A DNA stretch of 64,000 nt, taken from NCBI RefSeq assembly GCF_024273235.1, contig NZ_JANBVH010000007.1:86338-150337 (forward strand), written 5' to 3'. The notes beneath the pieces are model-generated. The model saw nothing but the letters and a program-made list of their open reading frames with translations, made no database searches and was not told the DNA's origin. Made by a program: the position numbers and the translations under genes. Positions 26,870 through 36,262 of this stretch are shown piece after piece. Source of the DNA: Sphingomonas faeni. Its GTDB lineage: Bacteria > Pseudomonadota > Alphaproteobacteria > Sphingomonadales > Sphingomonadaceae. Numbering within the stretch: position 1 is the first letter of the stretch; each line of letters starts with the position of its first letter.

Positions 26870-29800
26870 TCAATGGAAGTCGTGCGACTTGAACCGAACG
26901 ACCTCCTCCGGATCCATGCCGTCCGCATGTGGCGGCCAGTATTGGTTGCGTGCCTCAGGCTTCCAGCCATTGTCACCGCGATCGGGTGAGCCTGGATGCT
27001 GGCCAGCATCACCGCGGCCAGTCCGATGCGGAAACGACATGTCGCCAACCCGGTGCAGCAGGTCGCCGTGATCGATGATCCGGTCGCAGATCACGTGGAT
27101 GATCTCGCCTTCCTTCTGGATCCTGCCTTTCAGGCCGACCATCGAGGCGGACATGATCGTGCGGCGTTGGGCCTCGAAGCGATCAGGCCAGAGGATGCCG
27201 TTGGCGATCCCGGTCTCATCCTCGATCGTGATGAAGAGCACGCCCTTGGCAGATCCCGGCTTCTGGCGGACCAGCACAATGCCGGCGACCTCGACGTGGC
27301 GGCCGTCGCGGATGTTGGCGAGGTCGACGCATCTTGTGACGCCGCGCCTGACCAACTCATCACGCACGAACGTCAGCGGGTGGGCGCGAAGCGACAGCTG
27401 CAGCGCGCGGTAGTCCTCGATCACCTCACGCCCGTCCGTCAGCGCCCGCAACGCTACGTCCGGTTCCATCCCTTCGGCGCGGAAGGTCTCGGCCAAACGG
27501 TCGGCAGCAGCAAACAGAGGTAGCGGCGCGTCACCAAGCCCCCTCACCTTCCAGAGACCCTGCCGGCGATCGACGCTGAAGCCGTGGAAGGCGTCGCCAT
27601 CGGCCAGCTTCTCGATTGCAGCGCGCTGGACGCCCGACCGCCGCCAAACGTCCTCGACGCTTTCGAAAGCGGTAAGCTCACGCGCACCGACGATCTTTGC
27701 GCCATCGGCGTTCGACAGCCCGCGGATCTGCCGCAGCCCGAGCCGTACCGCGAGATAGCTCCCGCCGTTCTTCTCCAGCGTGCAGTCCCACCGGCTCGCA
27801 TTGACGCATGGCGGTCGAACCTCGACACCGTGCGCGCGTGCATCGCCGACGATCTGCGCCGGCGCGTAGAACCCCATCGGCTGCGCGTTCATCAGTGCCG
27901 CGCAGAACACATCGGGGTGATGATGCTTTATCCACGACGATGCGTAGGAGATCTTGGCGAACGAGGCGGCATGGCTTTCCGGGAAGCCGTATGAGCCAAA
28001 GCCCTCGAGCTGGCGGAAGGTGCGCTCAGCGAAATCACGCGGGTAACCGCGCTCGACCATGCCCTCGACCAGCTTCTCCGAGAAATGGGATACGCCGCCC
28101 GTCACCTTGAAGGTCGCCATGGCACGGCGCAGCTGATCCGCCTCGGCCGGGGTGAATCCGGCACCAACGATCGCGACCTTCATCGCCTGTTCCTGAAACA
28201 GCGGCACGCCGAGGGTCTTTTCCAGCACCGCACGCAGCTCGGGTCGCGGATATTCCGGTTTCTCCAGTCCTTCGCGCCGGCGCAGATAGGGATGAACCAT
28301 GTCGCCCTGGATCGGACCCGGCCGCACGATCGCAACCTGAATCACGAGGTCGTAGAAGCGGCGCGGCTTCATCCGTGGCAGCATCGACATCTGCGCGCGG
28401 CTTTCGATCTGGAAGGTGCCGAGCGTGTCGGCCTTCGAGATCATGGCGTAGACGTCCGGATCATCGTCCTGCAGGTCCGCCAAACCGACCCGCAGCCCCT
28501 TGTCCGCCTCGAGCATGTTGAAGGCCCGGTTCATGCAGCCGAGCATGCCAAGGCCCAGCACGTCAACCTTCATGAACTTCAATGCATCGATATCGTCCTT
28601 GTCCCATTCGATGATCTGACGATCTTCCATCGCCGCTGGCTCGATCGGCACCAGGTCATCAAGGCGATCGTGCGTCAGGACAAACCCGCCTGGATGCTGG
28701 CTCATGTGCCGCGGCACACCGATTAGCTTCCGGGCAAGCTCAAGCGTCAGGCGGAGCCGGCGATCACCGATGTCGAGGTTGAGCTCCTCCACTTGCTTCT
28801 CGCCGACGCCGTCGGCTGACCAGCCCCACACCAGCCCCGCCAGCGAGGACGTCAGGTCCTCCGGCAGGCCGAGCGCCTTGCCGACATCGCGGACCGCTCC
28901 GCGCGCCCGGTAGCGCGTGACGACGGCGGTCAGCGCGGAGTGATTGCGACCATAGGTCTCGTAGATCCACTGGATGATCTCTTCGCGGCGCTCATGCTCG
29001 AAGTCGACGTCGATATCCGGAGGCTCGCGCCGCTCCCCTGAGACGAACCTCTCGAACAGCAGCTCGTGCTTCACCGGATCGATCGAGGTAACGCCGAGCA
29101 CGAAGCAGACGCAGCTATTGGCGGCCGAGCCCCGGCCCTGGCAGAGGATCCCGCGACGGCGTGCCTCACGCACGATCGCGTACACGGTCAGGAAATAGGG
29201 CGCGTAGCCAAGCTCACCGATCAGCCGCATTTCATGCGTGATCTGGTCCGTGTACGCTTGCGGAACGTCGCCATCAAACAGCCGCTCGACCGCGTCGGTT
29301 GCCAACTTCTGAAGCGCCTCCTGTGCTGTCAGCCCATCGATCAGCTTTTCATGCGGGTATTGGTACTGAAGCTCACCGAGATCGAAGGTACATATCCGCG
29401 AGATGTCGACGCTTGCCTGCAGCGCGTCGGGATAGGCGCGGAAACGCCGGACCATTTCGTCTGGCGATTTCAGCGAACGATCGGCGTTGACCTCGCGGCG
29501 GTAACCAAGCTCGTCGACGGTGCATTTCTCGCGCACCGCGGTGACTACGTCCTGCAGCAGCCGTGCGTCAGGTGCATGGTAGAGCACGTCTCCCGTCACG
29601 ACTGCGCGCACGCCAGCACCGCCTGCCTGTCGAGCCAGCGCATCGATGCGGACTGCGTCTCCCGGCCGTCGCCGCTGGAACAGGGCCATGTAGCCCCGAC
29701 GCCCGTAGACCTTCTTCAGGTCGGCCAAGGCAGCAAGGTTCTCCTCGTCCGCCTCATGCGGCAGTAGGATCGCGATGATCCCATCTGACCATGGCGCGAG

Positions 29801-30133
29801 GTCGTGCCAGTGCAGCAGACAACCACCCTTCCCTGCCCGCTTCTTGCCGACGGTCAGCAGTCTCGTAATCCGCGACCAGGCCGGACGGTTGGTGGGGTAG
29901 AGCAACAGGCGGCGGCCACAGGACAGATCGATACGCGTGCCCGCGATCGAGCGGACGCCGGTCGCCTTCTGCGCCTCCCATGCGCGCACGACGCCGGCGA
30001 CGGTGCCGATGTCGCTGACTCCGATCGCCGGATAGCCGAGCAGCGCCGCAGCCGCGAACAGCTCGTCGGGACTGGACGCGCCGCGCAGCAGCGAAAAGTG
30101 CGTCAGCACCTGCAGCTCGACATAATGGGTCAT
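26870..30133 (-). CDS. dnaE2: Error-prone DNA polymerase DnaE2 (ImuC)
   Basis: A 1087-residue C-family polymerase used for translesion synthesis together with ImuA and ImuB. The N-terminus ([26 protein letters not shown]) is the PHP domain, the active site shows [21 protein letters not shown] and [15 protein letters not shown] with the catalytic Asp residues, and an OB domain lies near [19 protein letters not shown]. The length is normal for DnaE2. The ATG overlaps the imuB stop (ATGA). The cassette is behind a LexA box, so expression after DNA damage is expected. Confidence 0.94.
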   Translation of the reverse strand: MTHYVELQVLTHFSLLRGASSPDELFAAAALLGYPAIGVSDIGTVAGVVRAWEAQKATGVRSIAGTRIDLSCGRRLLLYPTNRPAWSRITRLLTVGKKRAGKGGCLLHWHDLAPWSDGIIAILLPHEADEENLAALADLKKVYGRRGYMALFQRRRPGDAVRIDALARQAGGAGVRAVVTGDVLYHAPDARLLQDVVTAVREKCTVDELGYRREVNADRSLKSPDEMVRRFRAYPDALQASVDISRICTFDLGELQYQYPHEKLIDGLTAQEALQKLATDAVERLFDGDVPQAYTDQITHEMRLIGELGYAPYFLTVYAIVREARRRGILCQGRGSAANSCVCFVLGVTSIDPVKHELLFERFVSGERREPPDIDVDFEHERREEIIQWIYETYGRNHSALTAVVTRYRARGAVRDVGKALGLPEDLTSSLAGLVWGWSADGVGEKQVEELNLDIGDRRLRLTLELARKLIGVPRHMSQHPGGFVLTHDRLDDLVPIEPAAMEDRQIIEWDKDDIDALKFMKVDVLGLGMLGCMNRAFNMLEADKGLRVGLADLQDDDPDVYAMISKADTLGTFQIESRAQMSMLPRMKPRRFYDLVIQVAIVRPGPIQGDMVHPYLRRREGLEKPEYPRPELRAVLEKTLGVPLFQEQAMKVAIVGAGFTPAEADQLRRAMATFKVTGGVSHFSEKLVEGMVERGYPRDFAERTFRQLEGFGSYGFPESHAASFAKISYASSWIKHHHPDVFCAALMNAQPMGFYAPAQIVGDARAHGVEVRPPCVNASRWDCTLEKNGGSYLAVRLGLRQIRGLSNADGAKIVGARELTAFESVEDVWRRSGVQRAAIEKLADGDAFHGFSVDRRQGLWKVRGLGDAPLPLFAAADRLAETFRAEGMEPDVALRALTDGREVIEDYRALQLSLRAHPLTFVRDELVRRGVTRCVDLANIRDGRHVEVAGIVLVRQKPGSAKGVLFITIEDETGIANGILWPDRFEAQRRTIMSASMVGLKGRIQKEGEIIHVICDRIIDHGDLLHRVGDMSFPHRTGRGDAGQHPGSPDRGDNGWKPEARNQYWPPHADGMDPEEVVRFKSHDFH

Positions 30134-31914
30134 CCAAAGACCCCGTGCATCCACCAGGACAGATCGCCAGTGTCGTCCTCGAAGCCATCGCCTCGGCGGA
30201 AAACCCAGTAGCGGCCACCAGTCTCGTCCTCGACGCGGTAATAGTCGCGGACCGCCCATATTTCGGCATCGCGGCGCCACCATTCGCCGTGGACGCGCTC
30301 TGGTCCGTCGCCAGCGACGACCTTGTACGTCTTGCCCCGCCACTCGAACCGGCGCGGTGGCTGGTCGGGCATCAGCGCCATGACCCGGTGCAAAGGCTCC
30401 GGATGCGCGAATAGACGAATCGGGCGTTGCCAACTCGGCCAGCTTCCCGGCACCAGGTTTGGGTCGGAGCGGACAACGGCTCGCTCAGGGACATGGCTTT
30501 CTACGGGCGCTATGCGGAAGACGGCATGCCCCCCGATCCGTCCGGCGATCAGGTCGACCAGGCGCGACGGGTCACGCACCAGTGTCTCACCGGCGAGGAC
30601 AGCGCCAAGGTCGATCGCATCGAGCGGCTCGGTGTGCGGGGCCACCAGCCAAAACTGCTCGAGGCCCATGCCCGGGTTAATGCGCTCGATGCGCAGCCTT
30701 AGCAGCCGCAGGAGATGCGTCACCTCGCGTGTCGGCCGGGATGTGCCGACCGCCACGATCTGCTCACTGCCGTCGACACACAGGCCAGTCAGGCGCAACG
30801 ATCTGGCGCCAAGACCCTTGGCCTGCAGCAGCTCCGCGAGGTCGCGCAGGAGGTCGCCCATGACCTGCTCGATCGCCTCGGCGGTGCTGATCGGCTCCAG
30901 CAGCCGACGCTCGACGGCCGGCACCTCGGCATCCTCGCGCGGCGTGAGCGGCTCTGCCATCCCGCCCAGGGCCTGATCGAGCCGCGTTATCGCTGGTAGA
31001 CCAAGTCGCCGCGCCAGCGGTCCGCGTGCGACCGGCAGGAGATCCGCAATCCGCTCGAAGCCGAATTTACGCGCCGCGGTTAACGCCGTGGGCGTCAGGC
31101 GCAGGGCTGCGATCGGTAACGGGCTGAGCGCCTCGACCGTGCCACGCGGTTCGACGCGCGTCAGATCGTCCCGGCCGAATCGCGCCAGAGCGTGTGCAGC
31201 GCCTGGTGTGTCGGCAACCGCCACGCGGGCGGTGAAGCCTGTGCGACGGCAGAAGGCGAGCAGGCGACGGCAGAACCGCTCTTCCCCACCGTGCAGGTGT
31301 TCGCAGCCGGCAAGGTCGATCCAGAGCCCATCGGCTGGCGTCACTGCCGCGATCGGCGACCAGCGCCGGACCGCCAGTAGCGCTAGGCGATCGAGTAGCG
31401 CCGCGTCGGCTTCAGGATCGGCCGGCCGGAAGTCGAGATCCGACACTAGCGCGCGTGCATGGGTGGCGGCCATCCCGGGATGGATGCCGAGCGCTTGGGC
31501 ACCGGTGCAAGCGTGAACGACCTCTTCGCGCCGTCCGACCTTGCCGATCAGCGCAAGCGGCGCCTGCTCAATTGGCGGCGCTACAGGCGCAAGGGCGCGT
31601 AGAGCGGGTGCTGCAGCTTTGTACGGATGGCTTGCCGCCTCCGATCGCCGACCAAGCTCCCGCATGGGTGGCTTCGCATGGATTGGCAGCGCAGCGATCT
31701 GCGTTTCAACGTCCCCGCGTGGTTGCACACCGTCTCGCGCCCAGCGAGCGCCAGGACGCCAACCGCCGCCCCGCGGTACCGAACAGGCACCCGGATCGTA
31801 GTCGACCGGTAATTGAAGGGCTGGCCGTTCAGGCAGCCGCGTAGCGGGCCGTTCCAACCGTCTCAGCCGTTCGATGGCCAAGTTCGGCAGGAACAGCGAG
31901 ACGACCCGTCTCAT
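30130..31914 (-). CDS. imuB: Y-family polymerase-like protein ImuB
   Basis: A 594-residue protein of the ImuB branch of Y-family polymerases ([20 protein letters not shown] at the start). ImuB lacks polymerase activity and acts as the hub linking DnaE2 and ImuA to the beta clamp. A helix-hairpin-helix-like region lies near [19 protein letters not shown], and the C-terminal part after about residue 450 is the ImuB-specific region ending WWMHGVFG. Its start lies 86 bases inside the imuA gene, and its stop overlaps the dnaE2 start. Confidence 0.9.
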   Translation of the reverse strand: MRRVVSLFLPNLAIERLRRLERPATRLPERPALQLPVDYDPGACSVPRGGGWRPGARWARDGVQPRGDVETQIAALPIHAKPPMRELGRRSEAASHPYKAAAPALRALAPVAPPIEQAPLALIGKVGRREEVVHACTGAQALGIHPGMAATHARALVSDLDFRPADPEADAALLDRLALLAVRRWSPIAAVTPADGLWIDLAGCEHLHGGEERFCRRLLAFCRRTGFTARVAVADTPGAAHALARFGRDDLTRVEPRGTVEALSPLPIAALRLTPTALTAARKFGFERIADLLPVARGPLARRLGLPAITRLDQALGGMAEPLTPREDAEVPAVERRLLEPISTAEAIEQVMGDLLRDLAELLQAKGLGARSLRLTGLCVDGSEQIVAVGTSRPTREVTHLLRLLRLRIERINPGMGLEQFWLVAPHTEPLDAIDLGAVLAGETLVRDPSRLVDLIAGRIGGHAVFRIAPVESHVPERAVVRSDPNLVPGSWPSWQRPIRLFAHPEPLHRVMALMPDQPPRRFEWRGKTYKVVAGDGPERVHGEWWRRDAEIWAVRDYYRVEDETGGRYWVFRRGDGFEDDTGDLSWWMHGVFG

Positions 31915-32593
31915 CGCTGCCCTCCACTATCAGGGAAAAACCCTCACCGCCGCGTTGCCGCGCCAGTTCGACCAACCATCTCGCTCGTCCTACACCCGCG
32001 ATCTCCAACCGCGCCGAAGGCGCAGAGCCGATCCGCCAGCGCGTCCACGCGGCGGACGGTTCGGAGAAAGGATCTTGATCACGGCCGCGTCGACGACGCA
32101 GCAACAGCACCGGCATGTCGGCTTCCGCTGCCACCAGCTGCAGGCGGCGGGTTGCGACCATCGAGACCTTGCTGGCTTCCGCGATGATCGCCGATGGGGT
32201 CCCGTCGCGAACCGCGTCCTCGATTACAGCGAGCAATGCCGCGTCATCATAGGGCTGAGCATAGATAACATCAGACGAGGAAAGGCCTGCCTGAGCCAAA
32301 GCCGGCGCGTAAAGGTCGGTGCGACACGTCGCCCACAAAACAGGACCGCTGGCATTGGCGGCCTCGCGCGCCGCAATACCGGCAAGGAACAGTGTGGTTG
32401 CGGCATCATCCACCAGTGATCCGCTACGCGCCGTCGCCTCGTGAAGCGCGCCGGCACGCAAGCCTCCAGCCCCAAGTCTGCTGTCGATCGCAGTCACGCC
32501 GAACGGCAGCACGCGGTAGTCGGTGACCGGCGTGGCAATCGTCCGCAGGTGGGCAAGGCTAGTAGCAAGGGACTCGGGGGCGGGGGACATCAT
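31829..32593 (-). CDS. imuA: SOS mutagenesis protein ImuA
   Basis: A 254-residue RecA-like protein, first gene of the imuA-imuB-dnaE2 cassette. RecA-fold features include VTAIDSRLGAGGLRAGALHEATA in the Walker A position, VLWATCRTDLYAPALAQAG, and a C-terminal region ending VGTARYAAA. The Walker A motif is degenerate, as is usual for ImuA. It is preceded by a perfect alphaproteobacterial LexA box 18 bases upstream of the start. Confidence 0.88.
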   Translation of the reverse strand: MMSPAPESLATSLAHLRTIATPVTDYRVLPFGVTAIDSRLGAGGLRAGALHEATARSGSLVDDAATTLFLAGIAAREAANASGPVLWATCRTDLYAPALAQAGLSSSDVIYAQPYDDAALLAVIEDAVRDGTPSAIIAEASKVSMVATRRLQLVAAEADMPVLLLRRRRGRDQDPFSEPSAAWTRWRIGSAPSARLEIAGVGRARWLVELARQRGGEGFSLIVEGSDETGRLAVPAELGHRTAETVGTARYAAA

Positions 32594-32610
32594 GGTCTAA
32601 GACTCTACTC

Positions 32611-32625
32611 GTTCTCTTTATGTTC
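32611..32625. promoter_or_regulatory. LexA (SOS) box upstream of imuA
   Basis: GTTCTCTTTATGTTC fits the alphaproteobacterial LexA operator GTTC-N7-GTTC exactly. It lies 18 bases before the imuA ATG and 160 bases before the divergent HNH-like gene, so it could repress both until DNA damage. Confidence 0.88.
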
Positions 32626-32786
32626 CGTTACCAAGTCCTACATTGCAAGCGCTTTGATCGTCCCAATCCGGGCAGGTGCCCTGCCTTTCCCCTCGGCGCA
32701 CGAAGGGGGACGAAAAAAATACGAAGCGGCAACAAATGGCGAATAATTCGCTTTCGTTTGGCCGGTGGGTGACTCATAGAATCGTC

Positions 32787-33233
32787 ATGCCGATCCGCCC
32801 CGAGAACCGCTGGCTCTACCCGATTGACTGGCGGCAGCTGTCGCAGACCGTCCGGTTCGATCGTGCCGGGGCCAAGTGCGAGGGATGTGGCCGGCCGCAT
32901 CTGCGCCGTGTGGTCCATCTCGGCGACGGACGCTGGTGGGATGCCGATGTCCGCTGCTGGCGGTCGGACCGGGGCAAGCGTATTTCGATGAAGGCCGGGT
33001 TTGTGTTGGCGTCAGTCCGGGTGACATATGTCGTCCTGGCCTGCGCGCATCTCGATCACGATCCGGGCAACAGCGCGCCTTCGAACCTTAAGGCGCTATG
33101 TCAGCGTTGCCACATGATCCACGATGCGGCCGAGCACCGCTGGCAGCGCTGGTGGAATGTCTTCCGGCTCCGAGCCATTCGCGATCTCTACGAGGATCCT
33201 CGCGTCACGCGCGAGCGCATCGCTAGCCGCTAA
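32787..33233 (+). CDS. HNH endonuclease-like zinc protein
   Basis: A 148-residue protein. Cys pairs in KCEGCGRPH and ALCQRCHMIHD bracket a core with ACAHLDHDPGNSAPSNL, the layout of HNH nucleases in which the zinc site holds the fold and HLDH...N...H provides the active site. The start MPIRPENRWLYP is chosen because the protein-like sequence begins there; an upstream ATG at 32736 is possible. It may be a real nuclease or a nucleic-acid-binding relative. It is divergent from imuA and shares the SOS-box region. Confidence 0.7.
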   Translation: MPIRPENRWLYPIDWRQLSQTVRFDRAGAKCEGCGRPHLRRVVHLGDGRWWDADVRCWRSDRGKRISMKAGFVLASVRVTYVVLACAHLDHDPGNSAPSNLKALCQRCHMIHDAAEHRWQRWWNVFRLRAIRDLYEDPRVTRERIASR

Positions 33234-33406
33234 AGATCGATGTTTCGGGCGCGCATAGCTTCGGCTGCAAGGTCGGCGATCGGCCCCTGCCCTGATGTGG
33301 TCTCGTAGACTTCGGCGACATCGTGATCGGCAAGCCTATCCAGCATGAGGCGAACGGCTGCAGCGCTTGTGTCGTCCAGTACGGTCTTTGTCTCGTCGTT
33401 CGCCAT
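33230..33406 (-). CDS. Small hypothetical protein (58 aa)
   Basis: A 58-residue acidic protein (MANDETKTVLDDTSAAAVRL) predicted to be helical, without Cys or signal. Its stop codon overlaps the end of the HNH-like gene read in the other direction. The ribosome site is weak. No family is recognised, but composition is protein-like. Confidence 0.45.
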   Translation of the reverse strand: MANDETKTVLDDTSAAAVRLMLDRLADHDVAEVYETTSGQGPIADLAAEAMRARNIDL

Positions 33407-33447
33407 GGCTAAGGTCCCGCCGGTGTTTCCAATGGAGTGCAAATAGC

Positions 33448-33717
33448 ATGAACGTAAGTGACCTGGCCAAGGGCGTCGCGGAAGCGACCGGTTCGAACGA
33501 AGCCGATGCAAAGAAGGCGATCACCGCTGTGTTCGATCAGATCGCGGCCGCCGCCGTGAAGGGCGAGGAGGTTTCGATTCCAGGGTTCGGCAAGTTTACC
33601 GTCAAGGACCGTCCGGAGCGCGAAGGCCGTAACCCCGGTACCGGTGAGGCGATCACGATTGCGGCTTCCAAGAAGGTTGCGTTCACGGCCGCCAAGGGGC
33701 TGAAAGACAAGATGTAA
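33448..33717 (+). CDS. HU family DNA-binding protein
   Basis: An 89-residue HU/IHF-type nucleoid protein. It shows MNVSDLAKGVAEATGSNEADAKKAI dimerisation helices and the DNA-binding arm around VSIPGFGKFTVKDRPEREGRNPGTGEAI, with the conserved GFG and RNP motif. HU proteins bend DNA and serve repair and recombination. GGAG lies upstream of the ATG. Confidence 0.93.
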   Translation: MNVSDLAKGVAEATGSNEADAKKAITAVFDQIAAAAVKGEEVSIPGFGKFTVKDRPEREGRNPGTGEAITIAASKKVAFTAAKGLKDKM

Positions 33718-33724
33718 GACGTGT

Positions 33725-33750
33725 GCGCCGACGAGTGATCTCGTCGGCGC
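33725..33750 (+). terminator. Hairpin after the HU gene
   Basis: GCGCCGACGAG-TGAT-CTCGTCGGCGC is a perfect 11-bp stem with a four-base loop just past the HU stop. There is no T tract; it probably ends or protects the abundant HU mRNA and separates it from the SRAP gene. Confidence 0.65.
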
Positions 33751-33770
33751 CAACCCAAGGGATAGGATTC

Positions 33771-34442
33771 GTGTGCAACCGGTATCGTATGACGGCAAAA
33801 GAGGTCGACCTTGCGGTCACCTTCGGTATCCGGCCTCCCTATGAGAAGGACGAGGAGTACCCCGTCGGTGACATTTTTCCGACGGGCAAGAAGACCCCGT
33901 TCTACGGCAAGGTGATCGTGCAGGACGGCACCGAGCGTAAGCTCGAGCGGATGGAATGGGGTGTCCCGACACAGGTGCCCAGCGCTCGCGACCCCTCGGT
34001 TAAGCTAACCAAGTACGTGACAAACGTGCGCAACCTGAACTCCAGCTTCTGGCGATCGATGCTAACGACACCGGCACGGCGCTGCCTCGTCCCGGTCACA
34101 GCCTTCTCGGAATACGGATTAGCGCCGGGCGAAGACGGCAAGAAGCCATTGCATTGGTTTGACGTGCCCAGCCGTCCGGTTTTCGCTTTCGCCGGGATCT
34201 GGCGTCCGACCGAGCGCGCCAACGCCTACGGCTTCCTAACGACGGAGCCGAACGCGATCGTGGCCCCCATCCACCCCAAGGCCATGCCGGTCATCCTACA
34301 CGACGATGATTACGACCGTTGGCTGACCGCCCCCTGGGACGATCTGAAGGACTTGGTTGCGCCCTACCCCTCGCAGCTGATGCGGGTTGAAGGCTTGGTC
34401 ACAGCGGACGCGGACCATGCCCGATCGCCTGTGCTATTCTAG
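33771..34442 (+). CDS. SOS response-associated peptidase (SRAP, YedK/HMCES type)
   Basis: A 223-residue SRAP protein, predicted to crosslink covalently to abasic sites in single-stranded DNA and shield them. The GTG start is chosen because it gives MCNRYRM, exposing Cys2 after Met removal; that Cys is the attacking residue in the family. AAGGGATAGG precedes it. Other signatures are RCLVPVTAFSEYG with the active-site Glu, and IHPKAMPVIL with the active-site His. It neighbours HU and the imuABC cassette. A dead fragment of a second copy lies near 25.1 kb. Confidence 0.9.
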   Translation: MCNRYRMTAKEVDLAVTFGIRPPYEKDEEYPVGDIFPTGKKTPFYGKVIVQDGTERKLERMEWGVPTQVPSARDPSVKLTKYVTNVRNLNSSFWRSMLTTPARRCLVPVTAFSEYGLAPGEDGKKPLHWFDVPSRPVFAFAGIWRPTERANAYGFLTTEPNAIVAPIHPKAMPVILHDDDYDRWLTAPWDDLKDLVAPYPSQLMRVEGLVTADADHARSPVLF

Positions 34443-34469
34443 ACGTTGGACCCTGTAAGGTGATTGACA

Positions 34470-34757
34470 ATGACAGAAGCGACGTGGGGCAAAAGCGCCA
34501 AGACTCCGGACATCAACTGGCGGATGAGTGCGTCATTGGAAGACGTGGCCCGTGGTGAAACTGATATTGCCGAGGTGACGAACCTTGAGCGCGCGGTGCG
34601 GGATTGGGTTAGGCTGGATTCTGAACACAGAGACGCAGCAACCTTGACAACGGATCATCCCGTTCAGATCGAAGGGGTTTCCAGTACGACGTTCACTGGC
34701 GAAGCTATCGCAGCAATTGCCGAGCACCTGCCACCCATCCCAAGCGAAAAGGAGTAA
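34470..34757 (+). CDS. Hypothetical protein (95 aa)
   Basis: A protein of about 95 residues, TEATWGKSAKTPDINW near the start and HLPPIPSEKE at the end, soluble and mildly acidic. AAGG precedes the ATG by about ten bases; a TTG two codons earlier is an alternative. Its stop overlaps the next gene's first ATG (TAATG), showing a two-gene unit. No family is recognised. Confidence 0.5.
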   Translation: MTEATWGKSAKTPDINWRMSASLEDVARGETDIAEVTNLERAVRDWVRLDSEHRDAATLTTDHPVQIEGVSSTTFTGEAIAAIAEHLPPIPSEKE

Positions 34758-35053
34758 TGGCTATGGCGAAATCCAGCGTCCGCTTCGAGCGCGGTGACGG
34801 ATATTGGGTGGCCGAGCGTGACAGCATCGGCTTTACCGGCACGACCGACTTTGGCCCCGTTGAGTTTCTGATCACCAGCGAAGCGTTGGCCGAGATGCTG
34901 AACCCAGAGCTGGAAGGAATTGATCCGGAAACTGCGGTCGAGGTCTTCATCGAGTTCGAAAGCGACATTCACAGCATCGCCCAGCGCGAATTTGTGAAAC
35001 GCCTAGGTGGTGAGCCACCGATCCTGCTGACGACTGCAGATATAGCGCTTTAG
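34757..35053 (+). CDS. Hypothetical protein, DUF1488-like
   Basis: A 98-residue protein with alternating strands and helices (SVRFERGDGYWVAERDSIGF, FLITSEALAEML, AVEVFIEFESDIHSIAQREF). The spacing of an N-terminal beta part and a C-terminal helix with a basic end recalls DUF1488, but this is only resemblance. A second ATG at 34763 has better spacing from AAGGAG. It is coupled to the preceding gene. Confidence 0.5.
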   Translation: MAMAKSSVRFERGDGYWVAERDSIGFTGTTDFGPVEFLITSEALAEMLNPELEGIDPETAVEVFIEFESDIHSIAQREFVKRLGGEPPILLTTADIAL

Positions 35054-35134
35054 CGCAGAGGCACGTTTGCAATCCGAGCGGGTTATTGGCACGGGGCGGG
35101 TTACGCTCCGGGGCCACGTCGGCCACATCAGTAT

Positions 35135-35320
35135 TCAGTATAAGCCGCCTTTTTCTCGCTCCTCCACTCCTTCCTTCTGTGCCTCCTCAAGATCGTTTGG
35201 CTTTTGTTCGTCAGAGGTTGGTTTATCCTCAAGGGTATCTTCCAGCCCTTTGTCGTCGTCTGGAAGTTCGTTAACGTCAGTTTCAAAACCAGGTTCTTCG
35301 GCTTGCGAGGCGGTCATCAT
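35135..35320 (-). CDS. Small acidic hypothetical protein (61 aa)
   Basis: A 61-residue strongly acidic, probably disordered protein (ETDVNELPDDDKGLEDTLEDK in its first half). Two adjacent ATG codons follow a good AGGAGAG ribosome site. No family is recognised; similar acidic small proteins occur near stress genes in sphingomonads, but that link is impression only. Confidence 0.5.
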   Translation of the reverse strand: MMTASQAEEPGFETDVNELPDDDKGLEDTLEDKPTSDEQKPNDLEEAQKEGVEEREKGGLY

Positions 35321-35617
35321 GGCTGCTCTCCTTCAACAAGCTGAACGATCCAAGAAACTGCTCGGTTGCGAACCGGCGGACGATACCCGACATCTGACAC
35401 CCGACCGCGAGGGCTCGCGTTACCGTTCCTGACGGATTCGATGATCGTGCAGCTTCAGAGGACGGATGGCCTAATGGACCCACTTCCGGCCATTCACAGG
35501 TACCCGGGTGGCGCCCAAAAACCGGCCGTTTGTTCAGCGTTGCCCATCGCGGATCAACCAAGTCTCCGAACCGCTTGTTTACCGCACTTCCTTAGGCTTA
35601 TCGTTCGATACGGCGTA

Positions 35618-36262
35618 ATGGAGATGATCGATGGGTCACTCTTCGATGGACCCCGCCTTCCACGACTTCGGCCTTGGAACGAAGGTCGGCTGATCGGTGC
35701 GAAGCGGGCGCTGAAACAGCAGCAGGTCTGGGCCATTCGCTTTTGGCTCGACCAGCAAAGGCGACTGCGCGACCGAGCGCTGTTCGACTTCGCCATCGAC
35801 AGCAAGCTACGCGGTTGTGATGTAGTCAGGGTGCGGATCGGCGATGTAGTTTCGGGAGGGCGCGTCCGTGAACGCGCCGTCATGGTGCAGCAGAAAACCA
35901 AACGACCAGTCCAGTTCGAACTGATGGACACAGCAAGAAAGACGATGCGGGCATGGTTGGAGCGACGCGGCGGGACACTGAACGACTTCGTCTTCCCAAG
36001 CCGCAACGACTACCTGGCCCACATGAGCACACGGCAATATGCCCGCCTCGTGCACGAGTGGGTGCTCGCCATCGGCCTTCCGGCGCAGGATTACGGAACG
36101 CACTCGCTCCGGCGCACAAAGGCATCGATCATCTACAAGGCGACAGGCAATCTCCGCGCTGCTCAAATCCTTCTCGGCCATGCCAAAATTGATAGCACAG
36201 TGCGCTATTTGGGTGTTGACGTGGAGGACGCTCTGGAACTTGCTGAACGCACTGAGGTCTGA
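35618..36262 (+). CDS. Site-specific tyrosine recombinase (solo integrase)
   Basis: A 214-residue recombinase catalytic domain without the usual N-terminal arm-binding domain. The catalytic set is present: SKLRGCD (first Arg, residue 65), the HSLRRTK motif (His-x-x-Arg), LLGHAKIDSTVRYLG with the second His and the nucleophile Tyr. Short stand-alone integrases of this type are common in proteobacteria. ATGs at 35618 and 35624 are both possible and no strong ribosome site helps. No adjacent excisionase or attachment repeat was found, so activity is uncertain. Confidence 0.82.
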   Translation: MEMIDGSLFDGPRLPRLRPWNEGRLIGAKRALKQQQVWAIRFWLDQQRRLRDRALFDFAIDSKLRGCDVVRVRIGDVVSGGRVRERAVMVQQKTKRPVQFELMDTARKTMRAWLERRGGTLNDFVFPSRNDYLAHMSTRQYARLVHEWVLAIGLPAQDYGTHSLRRTKASIIYKATGNLRAAQILLGHAKIDSTVRYLGVDVEDALELAERTEV

